A stretch of 64,000 nucleotides of DNA, from positions 1-64,000 of the forward strand of contig PLBY01000161.1 of the NCBI GenBank assembly GCA_003134655.1. The letters run 5' to 3'. This document shows, in pieces, positions 35,220 to 44,869 of this stretch; position 1 is the stretch's first letter, and each line of letters starts with the position of its first letter. Origin of the DNA: Acidobacteriaceae bacterium (GTDB lineage: Bacteria > Acidobacteriota > Terriglobia > Terriglobales > Acidobacteriaceae). A program made the position numbers and the translations under genes. The notes under the pieces are model-generated. The model made no database searches, was not told the origin of the DNA, and saw nothing but the letters and a program-made list of their open reading frames with translations.

Positions 35220-36983
35220 ATGCAATTTCAGATTCCTTCTTTCTCCCCGAGCCGCCGCATCCAACGCATGCTCGCCTGCGGGGCTTTCCTGCTTCTTGCG
35301 ATGCCGCTGCACGCGCAGCAAGCGAAGCCGCCCGCGCTTCCGCCCGCTCCCATCGCGACGTTTACTGATATTGCCGAAAAAGCCGGCCTGACCGCGCAGA
35401 ATGTTTTCGGTGGACTCGACACCAAGAAATACATCATCGAAACCACCGGAACCGGCGTCGCCATCTTCGACTACGACAACGACGGATGGCCCGACATCTT
35501 CCTGGTGAACGGCACCAAACTCGAAGGATTTCCCGCCGGGCAAGGCTCCACGAACCACCTCTATCGCAACAATCACGACGGCACCTTCACCGACGTCACC
35601 GCCAAAGCGGGCCTAACCGCAACCGGATGGGGCCAGGGCGTCTGCGTCGGCGACTACGACAACGACGGTTGGGAAGATCTCTACATCACTTATTACGGCA
35701 AGAATCGCCTCTACCACAATCAGAATGGAGTCTTCACCGAAGTTGCCGACAAAGCCGGCGTCGCGGGTTCGGGCAAAGCATGGGGCACTGGGTGCGCGTT
35801 CGTGGACTACGATCGCGACGGCCGACTCGATCTCGTCGTGGCGAATTATGTGGATTTTGATTTAGCAACCGCTCCAGCGCCTGGAGACCGTCCCACGTGC
35901 ATCTGGAAGGGCGTTCCGGTCATGTGCGGTCCGCGCGGCCTGCCCGGGGCGAAGAACATTCTCTACCACAACCGCGGCGACGGCACGTTTGAAGACGTCA
36001 CTACGAAAGCGCACATCGACCGCACCGACGGCCACTACGCCTTCAGCGTCTCGACCCTCGATTTCGACGAAGACGGATGGCCCGATATCTTCATCGCCTG
36101 CGACAGCACGCCCAGCATCCTCTATCGCAACAACCACGACGGAACGTTCACCGACGTAGCCGTAACTTCCGGCGCCGCCTTCAACGAAGATGGCCGCGAG
36201 CAGGCGGGCATGGGCTCGACTGTCGCGGATTACAACGGCGACGGCCACCTCGACATCTTCAAGACCAATTTTTCTGACGACACCTCCACGCTTTACAAAA
36301 ACAATGGCGACGGCACGTTTACCGACGCCACTGCCGCCGCCGGGTTGGGCCTCTACACGCAATATCTGGGATGGGGAACGATGTTCTTCGACATGGACAA
36401 TGATGGCTGGCCCGACCTGATTCTGGTGAACGGTCACGTCTATCCCGAAGTCGACAGCCAGCACTTAGGCAGCAGCTACAAAGAGCCGCGCATTCTTTTT
36501 CGCAACAACGGCGATGGAACGTTCACCGACATCTCCGTCTCTGCCGGCGCCGGCATCACCGCTGCGGCCTCTTCGCGCGGCCTCGCAGTGGGTGACCTTT
36601 GGAACGACGGCAAGATTTCGATCGTCATCAGCAATATGAACTCCGAGCCCAGCCTACTGGTAAATCAGATTCCCAATGCGAATCACTGGGTCGCGATTCA
36701 TACGGTGGGAACGAAGTCGAATCGCGACGGCATCGGCGCGCGCATTCGCGTGAAAACAGCGGCGCGCACCCTTGTCAACGAAGTTCGCAGTGGATCGAGC
36801 TACATCTCCAATAGCGACATGCGCGTGCACTTCGGCCTGGGATCGGCCGCGAAAATCGAGTGGGTCGAGATCCGCTGGCCCAGCGGCCTGACCGAGCGCT
36901 TTGCGAATCTACCGGTGGATCAGATTCACACGCTCAAAGAAGGGTTGGGAGCCGCAGTCGAACCGGACACAAAAAAGCAGTAG
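35220..36983 (+). CDS. Secreted CRTAC1-family protein (FG-GAP repeats plus ASPIC/UnbV)
   Basis: The 587-residue exported protein has a signal peptide (LACGAFLLLAMPLHAQQ) and a seven-bladed integrin-like propeller. Each blade carries a calcium-loop repeat such as DYDNDGWPDIF, DYDRDGRLDLVV, DFDEDGWPDIFIA or DMDNDGWPDLIL. The C-terminal ASPIC/UnbV domain (about 510-570) includes NRDGIGARIRVK and VRSGSSYISNSDMRVHFGLG. Such proteins are common in Acidobacteriota and may bind polysaccharide or other ligands; no enzyme activity is known. The start is ATG at 35220; a longer frame to 35034 overlaps the previous gene and is not needed. It faces a paralogue tail to tail. Confidence 0.9.
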   Translation: MQFQIPSFSPSRRIQRMLACGAFLLLAMPLHAQQAKPPALPPAPIATFTDIAEKAGLTAQNVFGGLDTKKYIIETTGTGVAIFDYDNDGWPDIFLVNGTKLEGFPAGQGSTNHLYRNNHDGTFTDVTAKAGLTATGWGQGVCVGDYDNDGWEDLYITYYGKNRLYHNQNGVFTEVADKAGVAGSGKAWGTGCAFVDYDRDGRLDLVVANYVDFDLATAPAPGDRPTCIWKGVPVMCGPRGLPGAKNILYHNRGDGTFEDVTTKAHIDRTDGHYAFSVSTLDFDEDGWPDIFIACDSTPSILYRNNHDGTFTDVAVTSGAAFNEDGREQAGMGSTVADYNGDGHLDIFKTNFSDDTSTLYKNNGDGTFTDATAAAGLGLYTQYLGWGTMFFDMDNDGWPDLILVNGHVYPEVDSQHLGSSYKEPRILFRNNGDGTFTDISVSAGAGITAAASSRGLAVGDLWNDGKISIVISNMNSEPSLLVNQIPNANHWVAIHTVGTKSNRDGIGARIRVKTAARTLVNEVRSGSSYISNSDMRVHFGLGSAAKIEWVEIRWPSGLTERFANLPVDQIHTLKEGLGAAVEPDTKKQ

Positions 36984-36984
36984 A

Positions 36985-38814
36985 TTATTTTCCGGCCTTA
37001 GGAGTTTTCGCGAACTGCTGCGTACGGGTAATCCCCTCTCCTTCCTTGACGAAGATCACCTGGTTCACTTTGATGTCTTTCAGCGTATCGACCTGCCCGC
37101 TCGGCCAGTGCACTTCCAACAGATCGACCTTCTCGGCCTTCCCCAGCCCGAAGTGAACCCGCAGATCATTCTGCGAAAAATAACCGCCGCCGCTACGCAC
37201 TTCGTCAATCTGCCGGTGCGGCTTCGTTTCTCCGGGCGCATGCGTCACGCACGCCAGCCGCGCACCAATTCCGCTGCGGTTCGATTTCGTTCCAATGGTG
37301 CGAATCTTGATCCAGTTGTGGTCGAGTTTCGAGTCGCAGCGCAACAACTGCGGATAATCGTTGACGGTGTTCACCACCACGTCGATGTCGCCGTCGTTGT
37401 CGAAATCCCCAAACGCCGCGCCCCGCGACGGACTCGGTTCCGAAATGCCCGGTCCTGCCTGAAACGACACATCCGCAAAATGCCCGTTGTGCAGGTTCTG
37501 ATAAAGCAGCTTACGCTGAGCGTACCCAGCTTCAGTCTTGAGCTGCTCGACCTCTGGATACACATGGCCGTTGCAGATCAGAATATCCGCCCAGCCATCG
37601 TTGTCCATGTCGAAGAAGCCACAACCCCAGCCCAGGTATTGCGTGTGCGCGCCCAGTCCCGCAGTGAACGTGGCATCTTCGAAATTCGCGCCACCTTGAT
37701 TGTGGTAGAGAGAGGGCGTGTCGCCGGCAAAGTTGGTCTTGACCAGATCGAGGTTCCCATCCAGATCGTAATCCGCGGCCGAGATACCCATGCCAGCCTG
37801 CGGTTTCCCATCCGGGCTCAATGCGCATCCGGCCTCGATGGCGATGTCCTGAAACTTCCCGTTCTTCTTGTTCTGATAGAGGATGCTTGCGGTGGAATCG
37901 TTGGCCACATAAATGTCGGGCCAGCCGTCGTTGTCTAGATCCGCAGTCAGCACGCCCAAACCGTACGTGCCGTTCGCGCTGAGAATTCCCGACGCGTCCG
38001 AAACGTCCGTGAATGTCCCATCCGCGTTGTTGTGGTACAAGATATTCTTGCCGCCTTGTAGTCCCGGCGGCCCGCACGCGACCATCACGCTCTTGTACAG
38101 GCACGGGCCCGATTCCGGCACAGGCGCCGTCGCCAGATCGAGATCAATGTAATTAGCCACGAATAGATCGAGCCGCCCGTCGCGATCGTAGTCGACAAAC
38201 GCGCAGCCCGTGTTCCACCGCGCCACTTTGCCCGCCACACCAGCCTTCTGGCTGACATCGGTGAATGTCCCGTCGCCGTTATTGTGGTACAAAACGTTCT
38301 TGCCGAAGTACGTGACGAACAGATCGTCCCAGCCGTCGTTGTCGTAGTCGCCGATGCAAACGCCCTGCCCCCAGCCCGAGTGCGCGACGCCGGCCTTCGC
38401 GGTCACGTCGGTGAACGTGCCGTCCCGATTGTTGCGGAAGAGATGCGAAGTCGGTTCGCTCCCCGCCGGAAAGCCCTCGAGCCGCGTCCCGTTCACAAGG
38501 AAAATGTCGAGCCATCCGTCGTTGTCGTAGTCGTAGAAGGCCACGCCGCAGCCGGTCGTTTCCAGCAGATACTTGTTTTTGTGTTCGCCGCCAAAAATAG
38601 TTTTCGCGGTCAGTCCAGATTCGCGCGCGACATTGAGAAAGCTGACGCCCAGATCGCCGCCGTCGCCCTTCGCTTCATCTTTCGGCAGCGCGGCTTTCTG
38701 CTGCGCGCTAGCTCGCGACCAAAGCGGACGCGCCATCCCCAGCACGCTTTCCAGCGAAAGCACCAGTGCCGAACGGCTAAGAGATTTCAGAAAAACGCGG
38801 CGTGAAGGGAACAA
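36985..38814 (-). CDS. CRTAC1-family protein, Tat-type signal
   Basis: This paralogue of the preceding gene has 609 residues on the opposite strand, with one base between the two stops. The N-terminus SRRVFLKSLSRSALVLSLES looks like a twin-arginine export signal, unlike its partner. Propeller repeats (DYDNDGWLDIFLVNG, DYDRDGRLDLFVANY, DLDNDGWPDIYVANDS) and the C-terminal UnbV part (NRSGIGARLACV and VRSGGGYFSQNDLRVHFGLG) align with those of the partner. The start is TTG at 38814, without a strong ribosome site; no ATG fits. Shared repeats and near-identical domain order indicate an inverted duplication followed by divergence. Confidence 0.9.
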   Translation of the reverse strand: MFPSRRVFLKSLSRSALVLSLESVLGMARPLWSRASAQQKAALPKDEAKGDGGDLGVSFLNVARESGLTAKTIFGGEHKNKYLLETTGCGVAFYDYDNDGWLDIFLVNGTRLEGFPAGSEPTSHLFRNNRDGTFTDVTAKAGVAHSGWGQGVCIGDYDNDGWDDLFVTYFGKNVLYHNNGDGTFTDVSQKAGVAGKVARWNTGCAFVDYDRDGRLDLFVANYIDLDLATAPVPESGPCLYKSVMVACGPPGLQGGKNILYHNNADGTFTDVSDASGILSANGTYGLGVLTADLDNDGWPDIYVANDSTASILYQNKKNGKFQDIAIEAGCALSPDGKPQAGMGISAADYDLDGNLDLVKTNFAGDTPSLYHNQGGANFEDATFTAGLGAHTQYLGWGCGFFDMDNDGWADILICNGHVYPEVEQLKTEAGYAQRKLLYQNLHNGHFADVSFQAGPGISEPSPSRGAAFGDFDNDGDIDVVVNTVNDYPQLLRCDSKLDHNWIKIRTIGTKSNRSGIGARLACVTHAPGETKPHRQIDEVRSGGGYFSQNDLRVHFGLGKAEKVDLLEVHWPSGQVDTLKDIKVNQVIFVKEGEGITRTQQFAKTPKAGK

Positions 38815-38931
38815 GAGGTCGCTACCTGGCCCACTCGGCTCGTGCTAGAATTCGCCCCTACTCCTTATATTCAGGGAACCGCGACTTTGCAAGCCGCGGC
38901 GCACAAATCCCCGTTCCGTGAGAAGGCCGCA

Positions 38932-41517
38932 ATGAATCCTTATCTTGTTGGTGTTCGGCATCTTGGCTTCCTGTCCCGCATTTTGTGTGGCGTCTACCTC
39001 TTGGGGATCTCCCCGCTGTGCATGGTTCCTTCCGCAGCCCAGCAAGCTCCTCCAGCGCTCGAACTGTCGAGGACCATTCGCACCTGGGAGTTCCTTCCCG
39101 TCGTGGGTACTCGGGCCGGACTGTTCGGCAGCGAGACGGGGCGGTTCGAAGCCTGGGTCTATCCGCTGAAAATCTTCCGTGACTTCCACCTGACCTTTTA
39201 CGTCGGCGATCGCGCCCTGCCCGCAGAGAGTCTCGCGCGCACGCTGACCGTTCGTCCCGAATCCGCGTCGATCCTGTACGTCGGCGATTCCTTTCGCGTT
39301 CGCGAAACCCTCTGTGTCCCGGTGAACGAAGCGGGCGCCATCGTCCTGCTCGACGTCGAGACCGAGCAACCGCTGGAAGTCGAAGCCGCATTCACCGGAG
39401 ACTTTCAACTGGAGTGGCCCGCAGCACTGGGCGGAACCTATGTGGAGTGGGATTCGAAGCAGCGAGCCTTTGAGTTCGGCGAAGAGGCGCGCAAGTATGC
39501 CGCTTTGGTGGGATCGCCCACCGGGGCAGACGCCCGGCTCTCGTATCAAACGAACTACTCCTCGTCGGACCAGAACTCTCTGCGTTTGGGCGTGACCCAA
39601 AAAGGCAAAGAAACCAAGGCAATCGTGATCGCCGCGTCCGTTGCGGGGCTCTCCGATGCCGAGAAGACGTACCAGCATCTGCTGACTTCGTACGCAGATT
39701 CCATGCGCGAATCGTCGGCCTACTACCGCGCCTATCTCGACAAGACCGTGAGCCTCGAATTGCCCGACGCCGCTTTGCAGCAGGCTTACGACTGGGCGCG
39801 CATCAGCACGATTCAGGGCCTGGTGAACAATCCGTACTTGGGCTCCGGGTTGGTCGCGGGCTACCGAACTTCCGGAACCGGACAGCGACCGGGATTCGCG
39901 TGGTTCTTTGGCCGCGATTCTTTGTGGACCTCATTTGCCCTCAACGCCGAGGGAGATTATTCAACGACGCGCACCGCTCTCGACTTCATCAGCAAATATC
40001 AGCGGGAAGACGGCAAGGTGCCACACGAGATTTCGCAAAGCGCAAGTCTGGTGCCGTGGTTCAAGGATTATCCCTACGCGTACGTTTCTGCCGACGCGAC
40101 TCCGCTGTTCGTCATCGCAATGAATGATTATGCAGTGCAGAGCGGAGACTTCGCTTTCGCGCGCGACAAATGGGACAACGTCTGGCGCGCCTACCAGTTT
40201 CTGAAGTCCACGTACGACACACAGGGCTTCGCGCAGAACGCGGGCATTGGCCATGGCTGGGTCGAAGGCGGACCGCTGCTTCCGGTGAAGAACGAGTATT
40301 ACCAGGCGGGGCTCGGCGTGGAAGCGCTGCGGGCCCTATCGAATCTGGCTCGACTCGTGGGCAAAGACGACGTTAGCAAGCAGCTCGCGGCGGAGTTCGA
40401 TCGCAGCAATCCCGCGCTCGATCAAGCCTTCTGGTCGCCTGAAATGAAAAGCTATGCATTTGCCTTGAAGCAAGATAACCAGCGCGCGAACGAGGCGACC
40501 GTGCTCGCGACCGTTCCCATGTGGTTCGGTCTGCCCACCGCGGACCATGCCGACCAGACCATCACCCGACTCGCTGCAGACGATCATCAGACCGATTGGG
40601 GCATGCGCATCATCTCGCAGAACTCAAAAGTCTATGATGGCTCCGGCTATCACTACGGCTCGGTCTGGCCTCTGTTCACCGGATGGGCCTCTGTCGGCGA
40701 ATACCGCTACCACCGCGCGTTTCCGGCGTACTCAAATCTGCGGGCCAACGCGCTGCTTGGTGCGGACGGCGCGCTCGGGCACTTCACCGAAGTTTTGTCG
40801 GGAGACTACTACCAGTCGTTCGCCACCAGTTCACCGCACCAGATCTGGTCATCGGCCATGGTTGTCAGTCCGATCTTGCGCGGCATGTTTGGCCTCCAGA
40901 CTGACGCGGAAAAGCATGAGATCACGCTAGCTCCCCACGTCCCCGCCGACTGGACCACGTTTGCGATTCGGAATGTTCACGTCGCTGGCGTCTCCGTCGA
41001 TTTCCGATATCAAAAAACGGAAGACGGCATAACGCTGGAAGCCAAGCGTACGGGCACCGGCGATTGCTGGGTCGAATTCTCTCTCGCGTTCAGTCTGCGC
41101 ACACAGGTGGTCAGCGTCCAAATGAAGGGCCGACCTTTGCCTTTCAAAACGGAGCCCAACGGCAATGACCAGCATTTAGCTGCCAGATTTCCCGTCAACG
41201 ACGGAACGAGCAATCTGGTCATTCGCGTAAAGAACGATTTTGGCCTGGTGCTTTCGAATGAACTCCCGGCTCTGGGCAGCGCCAGCCGGAGCCTGCGCGT
41301 TCTCTCTGAGTCGTGGAATGCCTCGAAGACGCAGTTGACGCTTGAAGTGTCTGGCCGTGCGGGAATGAGCTATCAGATGGACGTTTGGAGTCCCGGCCAG
41401 ATCTCCTCCGTAGAGGGCGCAGTCCTCACCAAACTCGGCAAACTGGAATTTCAGATGCCACAAGGGGCGGACGGCTACGTGCAGCGAAAGGTCGTGATTC
41501 ATTTCGGACGGTCCTAA
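38932..41517 (+). CDS. Secreted six-hairpin glycosidase, amylo-1,6-glucosidase-like
   Basis: The product of about 861 residues starts at ATG 38932 with GAGAAGG upstream. A signal peptide (ILCGVYLLGISPLCMVPSAA) is followed by a beta-sandwich domain (about 40-250) and an alpha/alpha six-hairpin catalytic domain (about 260-640) with WFFGRDSLWTSFALNAEGDY, GKVPHEISQSASLVPW, GHGWVEGGPLLPVKNEYY and GSVWPLFTGWASVGEYRYH, as in bacterial debranching-enzyme-like (GDE_C, GH15/GH63-related) enzymes. A C-terminal beta domain ends it. It probably removes glucose or another sugar from branched oligosaccharides, but specificity is not clear. It lies upstream of a GH13 enzyme and may share its substrate. Confidence 0.82.
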   Translation: MNPYLVGVRHLGFLSRILCGVYLLGISPLCMVPSAAQQAPPALELSRTIRTWEFLPVVGTRAGLFGSETGRFEAWVYPLKIFRDFHLTFYVGDRALPAESLARTLTVRPESASILYVGDSFRVRETLCVPVNEAGAIVLLDVETEQPLEVEAAFTGDFQLEWPAALGGTYVEWDSKQRAFEFGEEARKYAALVGSPTGADARLSYQTNYSSSDQNSLRLGVTQKGKETKAIVIAASVAGLSDAEKTYQHLLTSYADSMRESSAYYRAYLDKTVSLELPDAALQQAYDWARISTIQGLVNNPYLGSGLVAGYRTSGTGQRPGFAWFFGRDSLWTSFALNAEGDYSTTRTALDFISKYQREDGKVPHEISQSASLVPWFKDYPYAYVSADATPLFVIAMNDYAVQSGDFAFARDKWDNVWRAYQFLKSTYDTQGFAQNAGIGHGWVEGGPLLPVKNEYYQAGLGVEALRALSNLARLVGKDDVSKQLAAEFDRSNPALDQAFWSPEMKSYAFALKQDNQRANEATVLATVPMWFGLPTADHADQTITRLAADDHQTDWGMRIISQNSKVYDGSGYHYGSVWPLFTGWASVGEYRYHRAFPAYSNLRANALLGADGALGHFTEVLSGDYYQSFATSSPHQIWSSAMVVSPILRGMFGLQTDAEKHEITLAPHVPADWTTFAIRNVHVAGVSVDFRYQKTEDGITLEAKRTGTGDCWVEFSLAFSLRTQVVSVQMKGRPLPFKTEPNGNDQHLAARFPVNDGTSNLVIRVKNDFGLVLSNELPALGSASRSLRVLSESWNASKTQLTLEVSGRAGMSYQMDVWSPGQISSVEGAVLTKLGKLEFQMPQGADGYVQRKVVIHFGRS

Positions 41518-41657
41518 CGCGTCTCACCACTTCGCAGGCCGAACCCAAAAAGGTTTACACTCAGGCAAATCGCACAAACGAATCGCCGATCCGACAACTG
41601 GGCGAATGGTTTATCGCATCCACTGAATGTTTCGAAACGAACATCAAGGAGTCGCCT

Positions 41658-43355
41658 ATGCCACGTAAGTCCTCTTGGATTTTGCTGGTTGCGTTCCTCT
41701 CTCTATCGTTGCTCGCTGGGATTGCGCAGAATGCGAACAAGCCAGTCGATGCGGAAGGCCATCAATGGTGGCAGCATGCGGTTTTTTACGAGATCTATCC
41801 CCGCAGCTTTGCCGACAGCAACAACGACGGCGTTGGCGATCTCAAGGGCATTGCTTCGAAGCTGGATTACTTGAAGGATCTCGGCGTGGATGCCATCTGG
41901 ATCTCACCCTGCTTCCCGTCGCCCCAGGTGGACTTTGGCTACGACGTCTCCGACTACGAAAATATCGATCCCATGTACGGGACCTTGGCCGACTTCGACG
42001 CCTTGGCCAGCGAGGCCAAGAAGCACGGCATTCACATCATCCTCGACTTCGTGGTGAATCACACCTCCGACCAGCACAAATGGTTCCTCGATTCGAAGTC
42101 GTCACGTACGTCGGAACATCGCGACTGGTACATATGGCGTGACGGCAAGGCGCCGGGACAGCCTCCGAACAACTGGATCTCCGACTTCGGCGGTTCGGCG
42201 TGGAAGTTCGACTCCACGACAAATCAGTACTATTACCATTACTTCGCCGCCGAGCAGCCCGACCTGAACTGGCGCAATCCGGCTGTGAAGGACGCGATGT
42301 TCGATGTAACGCGCTGGTGGTACAAGCGCGGCGTGTCGGGGTTTCGGCTGGATGCCGTCGACACCTTGTTCGAAGATCCCAGTCTGCATGACAACCCTAT
42401 CCTGCCCGGCAAGAATGCCTTTGGCGATTCGATTGAGGAGAACAAGTACAACGACAAGCTGCCCGAGGTGCACGACACGCTGCGCGAACTGCGCAAAGTG
42501 GCCGACGAATACAACGCCGTGCTGATCGGCGAAACCTGGACGGCCAACATCGCGGAGCTGAACTTGTATTACGGCAAAGGCAACAACGAACTGCAGATGC
42601 CCATGGATTTTCTATTTACCACGGTCAACAAGCTCTCGCCCGCCGACTTCCGTAAGCAGATTGCTGCCGTCGACTCCGCTTCGGGCTGGCCCACATTTGT
42701 CGTTAGCAATCACGACATCGCCCGCTCTTACGACCGCTATGGCGATGGCCAGCACAATGATCAGATCGCGAAGTTAATGGCAGGTCTGTACCTGACGCTG
42801 CGCGGAACGCCGATCATGTATTACGGCGAAGAGATTGGGATGAAGACCACGCCGCCCACGCGCAAGGAGGATGTAAAAGACCCGATCGGCCGCACCGGTT
42901 GGCCTAAAGAAAAAGGACGCGACGGCGAGCGCACGCCCATGCAATGGGATGAGGGCGCGAATGCCGGCTTCTCGACGGCCGCGCCGTGGCTTCCCGTGCC
43001 TCCGACGGCCAAGACCCACAATGTCGCTGACGAATCCAAAGATCCGGAGTCGGTGCTCGCGTTCTATAAGAAGGTTTTGAAACTGCGCCACACGAACCGG
43101 GCCCTGCTCGATGGCAGCTATGTTCCGCTCAATGAGAACGATCAGAACGTGCTGTCGTACCTGCGGGCGTACAAAGATCAGATGGTTCTGGTCGCGTTGA
43201 ACATGTCAGGCGCGGAGCGGAAGGTAAACTTTGAAATGAGCAAGAACGGCTTCACGTCGACCAAGAGTCTGGTGGCAACCGGAAAGTCTTCGGTGAATGG
43301 AGACGTGGTCACGCTCGAGCCCTACGGAGTTTTCATCGGCCAGTTGGTGAAGTGA
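41658..43355 (+). CDS. Secreted GH13 alpha-glucosidase-type enzyme
   Basis: This is a 565-residue alpha-amylase-family hydrolase acting on alpha-1,4/1,6-glucosides. The signal peptide (WILLVAFLSLSLLAGIAQ) indicates export. Conserved regions: FYEIYPRSFADSNNDGVGDL, DFVVNHTSDQHKWF (region I), GFRLDAVDTLFED (region II, nucleophile Asp), IGETWTA (region III, acid/base Glu) and VVSNHDIARSYDR (region IV). The QPDLNW segment is typical of oligo-1,6-glucosidase/alpha-glucosidase members. A C-terminal beta domain ends GVFIGQLVK. The start is ATG at 41658 behind AAGGAG. It lies 140 bases after the six-hairpin glycosidase, probably in one operon for starch or glycogen-like oligosaccharides. Confidence 0.92.
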   Translation: MPRKSSWILLVAFLSLSLLAGIAQNANKPVDAEGHQWWQHAVFYEIYPRSFADSNNDGVGDLKGIASKLDYLKDLGVDAIWISPCFPSPQVDFGYDVSDYENIDPMYGTLADFDALASEAKKHGIHIILDFVVNHTSDQHKWFLDSKSSRTSEHRDWYIWRDGKAPGQPPNNWISDFGGSAWKFDSTTNQYYYHYFAAEQPDLNWRNPAVKDAMFDVTRWWYKRGVSGFRLDAVDTLFEDPSLHDNPILPGKNAFGDSIEENKYNDKLPEVHDTLRELRKVADEYNAVLIGETWTANIAELNLYYGKGNNELQMPMDFLFTTVNKLSPADFRKQIAAVDSASGWPTFVVSNHDIARSYDRYGDGQHNDQIAKLMAGLYLTLRGTPIMYYGEEIGMKTTPPTRKEDVKDPIGRTGWPKEKGRDGERTPMQWDEGANAGFSTAAPWLPVPPTAKTHNVADESKDPESVLAFYKKVLKLRHTNRALLDGSYVPLNENDQNVLSYLRAYKDQMVLVALNMSGAERKVNFEMSKNGFTSTKSLVATGKSSVNGDVVTLEPYGVFIGQLVK

Positions 43356-43391
43356 ACTGGTGAAGTGAGCTGGTGAAGTGAGGAGCCGCGC

Positions 43392-44363
43392 TCACTCGCC
43401 GCTGAGAATTCTCCAGGCTTCTTTGCCCGTGAGCACGACGTTCTGGATACCCTTGACTGCGTTCACATACTGAGCTCGCTCAAACGCAGCCGGATCCTTG
43501 CAGCGCAGTTGGCTGAGATTTCCTTGGAAATCCGCGACTGACTTGTATTCGTGCTTCTCCATCCAGCGGCGCAGGCCCACTTCCAGGTCACTCAGGTGCC
43601 CGATCCCATGGCGTAACAGGGCCGAGCACACCATCGTGACGTCGGCGCCAACCAGCAGCAACTTCACGACGTCGTCGGGACTGTGAACGCCGCTCGATCC
43701 CGCAAGATCCGCCTTGATGCGGCCGTAGAGCATGCCAATCCATGTGAATGGCAGCCGAAGCGCCTCAGAGGTGCTGAGCAGAACGTTGGGCTGGATGTCG
43801 AGTGCGTCGAGGTTCATGTCGGGCTGGTAGAAGCGATTGAACAGGACCAGGCCATCCGCTCCGGCGGCGTCAAAACGCCTGGCCATGTTGGCCATGCTAG
43901 TGAAGAACGGTGTCAGCTTGGCCGCGACGGGAATCTTCACCGCGGATTTCGACAGCGTTACCACCTGCACATACTCGTCTTCCAGAACACAGCCGGCAAC
44001 ATCCGCCTGGCTTGGCACCTGGTACAGATTGAGTTCGAGCGCGCTGGCTCCGGCCTGCTCGATCTGCTGCGCGTACTCGGTCCAGCCTTTGGGAGTTGCC
44101 GCGCACAGGCTGGCAATCACCGGGACTCGGACGGCCTCTCTGGCCTTGCGAAGAAGGCCCAGGTAGCGATCGAGCGCGGGGCGAGTTGCCGCCGACTGCG
44201 CGTCTTGAGCCACCTCTTCGAAGAGAGAATGAAACACAATGGCGGAAGCCCCAGCATCTTCCAGCCGGCGGATGCTGTCGATGTCCTGCGTCAAAGGCGA
44301 CGCCGAGGAAACCAGCGGAGTGCGGAGCTTCAGTCCAAGGTAAGTAGTGGAGAGATCAAGCAT
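43392..44363 (-). CDS. Dihydroorotate dehydrogenase-like FMN protein
   Basis: This is a 323-residue TIM-barrel protein of the dihydroorotate dehydrogenase superfamily, of the branch usually annotated 'DHOD-like' and often found beside pyruvate:ferredoxin oxidoreductase genes. Family features: TTYLGLKLRTPLVSSASPLT (N-terminal strand and FMN region), ALELNLYQVPSQADVAG, PVAAKLTPFFTSMANMARRF (the conserved Lys near FMN), GADGLVLFNRFYQPDMNLDA and GVHSPDDVVKLLLVGADVTM. It lacks the classical C-terminal signature of PyrD enzymes, so pyrimidine synthesis is not its probable job. The start is ATG at 44363. No neighbour of that redox pathway is in the window. Confidence 0.85.
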   Translation of the reverse strand: MLDLSTTYLGLKLRTPLVSSASPLTQDIDSIRRLEDAGASAIVFHSLFEEVAQDAQSAATRPALDRYLGLLRKAREAVRVPVIASLCAATPKGWTEYAQQIEQAGASALELNLYQVPSQADVAGCVLEDEYVQVVTLSKSAVKIPVAAKLTPFFTSMANMARRFDAAGADGLVLFNRFYQPDMNLDALDIQPNVLLSTSEALRLPFTWIGMLYGRIKADLAGSSGVHSPDDVVKLLLVGADVTMVCSALLRHGIGHLSDLEVGLRRWMEKHEYKSVADFQGNLSQLRCKDPAAFERAQYVNAVKGIQNVVLTGKEAWRILSGE

Positions 44364-44524
44364 TGAGTCCTCATCAGGAGTCTGGTCGACTCAGCGAAAA
44401 GCGGCTATCCGCGCGTTCTCTGGAGCTAAAGAGAACAGCGGATCATACTCTTCGCGGCGCAACTCGTCTATGACTCGGCGCACAGCCTCTTCGCGATCGG
44501 GTATAGAATACGCACGGCGAGCGG

Positions 44525-44869
44525 ATGCACGAACTGTCGATTGCGATGGGCATAGTCGAGGCTGCGATAGAAGAATCGCAGCGCCGCGGGGTGAAGGTCA
44601 GCGCCGTACATCTCAGGCTGGGCGCGCTTTCTGGCGTGGTCAAGGATGCGCTGCTGTTCTGCTATGAGGTCACGTGTCAGGACACGCCGCTGCAGGGATC
44701 GCAACTGATCGTCGAGGACATGCCTGTAATTGTGTTTTGCGCGCAGTGCGAGGACATGCGGACGCTGGAGTCGGTGCAGCTTTTTCAGTGTCCGGAGTGT
44801 GGCACGCCGACGATGGACGTGCGTCAGGGCAAAGAACTTGAGGTGTTTGCATTGGAGGTCGAGGAATGA
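44525..44869 (+). CDS. hypA: Hydrogenase/urease nickel maturation protein HypA
   Basis: HypA delivers nickel during [NiFe]-hydrogenase assembly. The N-terminus MHELSIAMGIVEAAIEESQR has the invariant Met-His-Glu nickel site, so the start at ATG 44525 is certain. The zinc site is built from two CxxC pairs (FCAQCEDM and QCPECGTP, about residues 72-96). The length (114 residues) is normal. hypB overlaps by four bases (ATGA). No hypC, hypD, hypE, hypF or hydrogenase structural genes are visible. Confidence 0.96.
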   Translation: MHELSIAMGIVEAAIEESQRRGVKVSAVHLRLGALSGVVKDALLFCYEVTCQDTPLQGSQLIVEDMPVIVFCAQCEDMRTLESVQLFQCPECGTPTMDVRQGKELEVFALEVEE

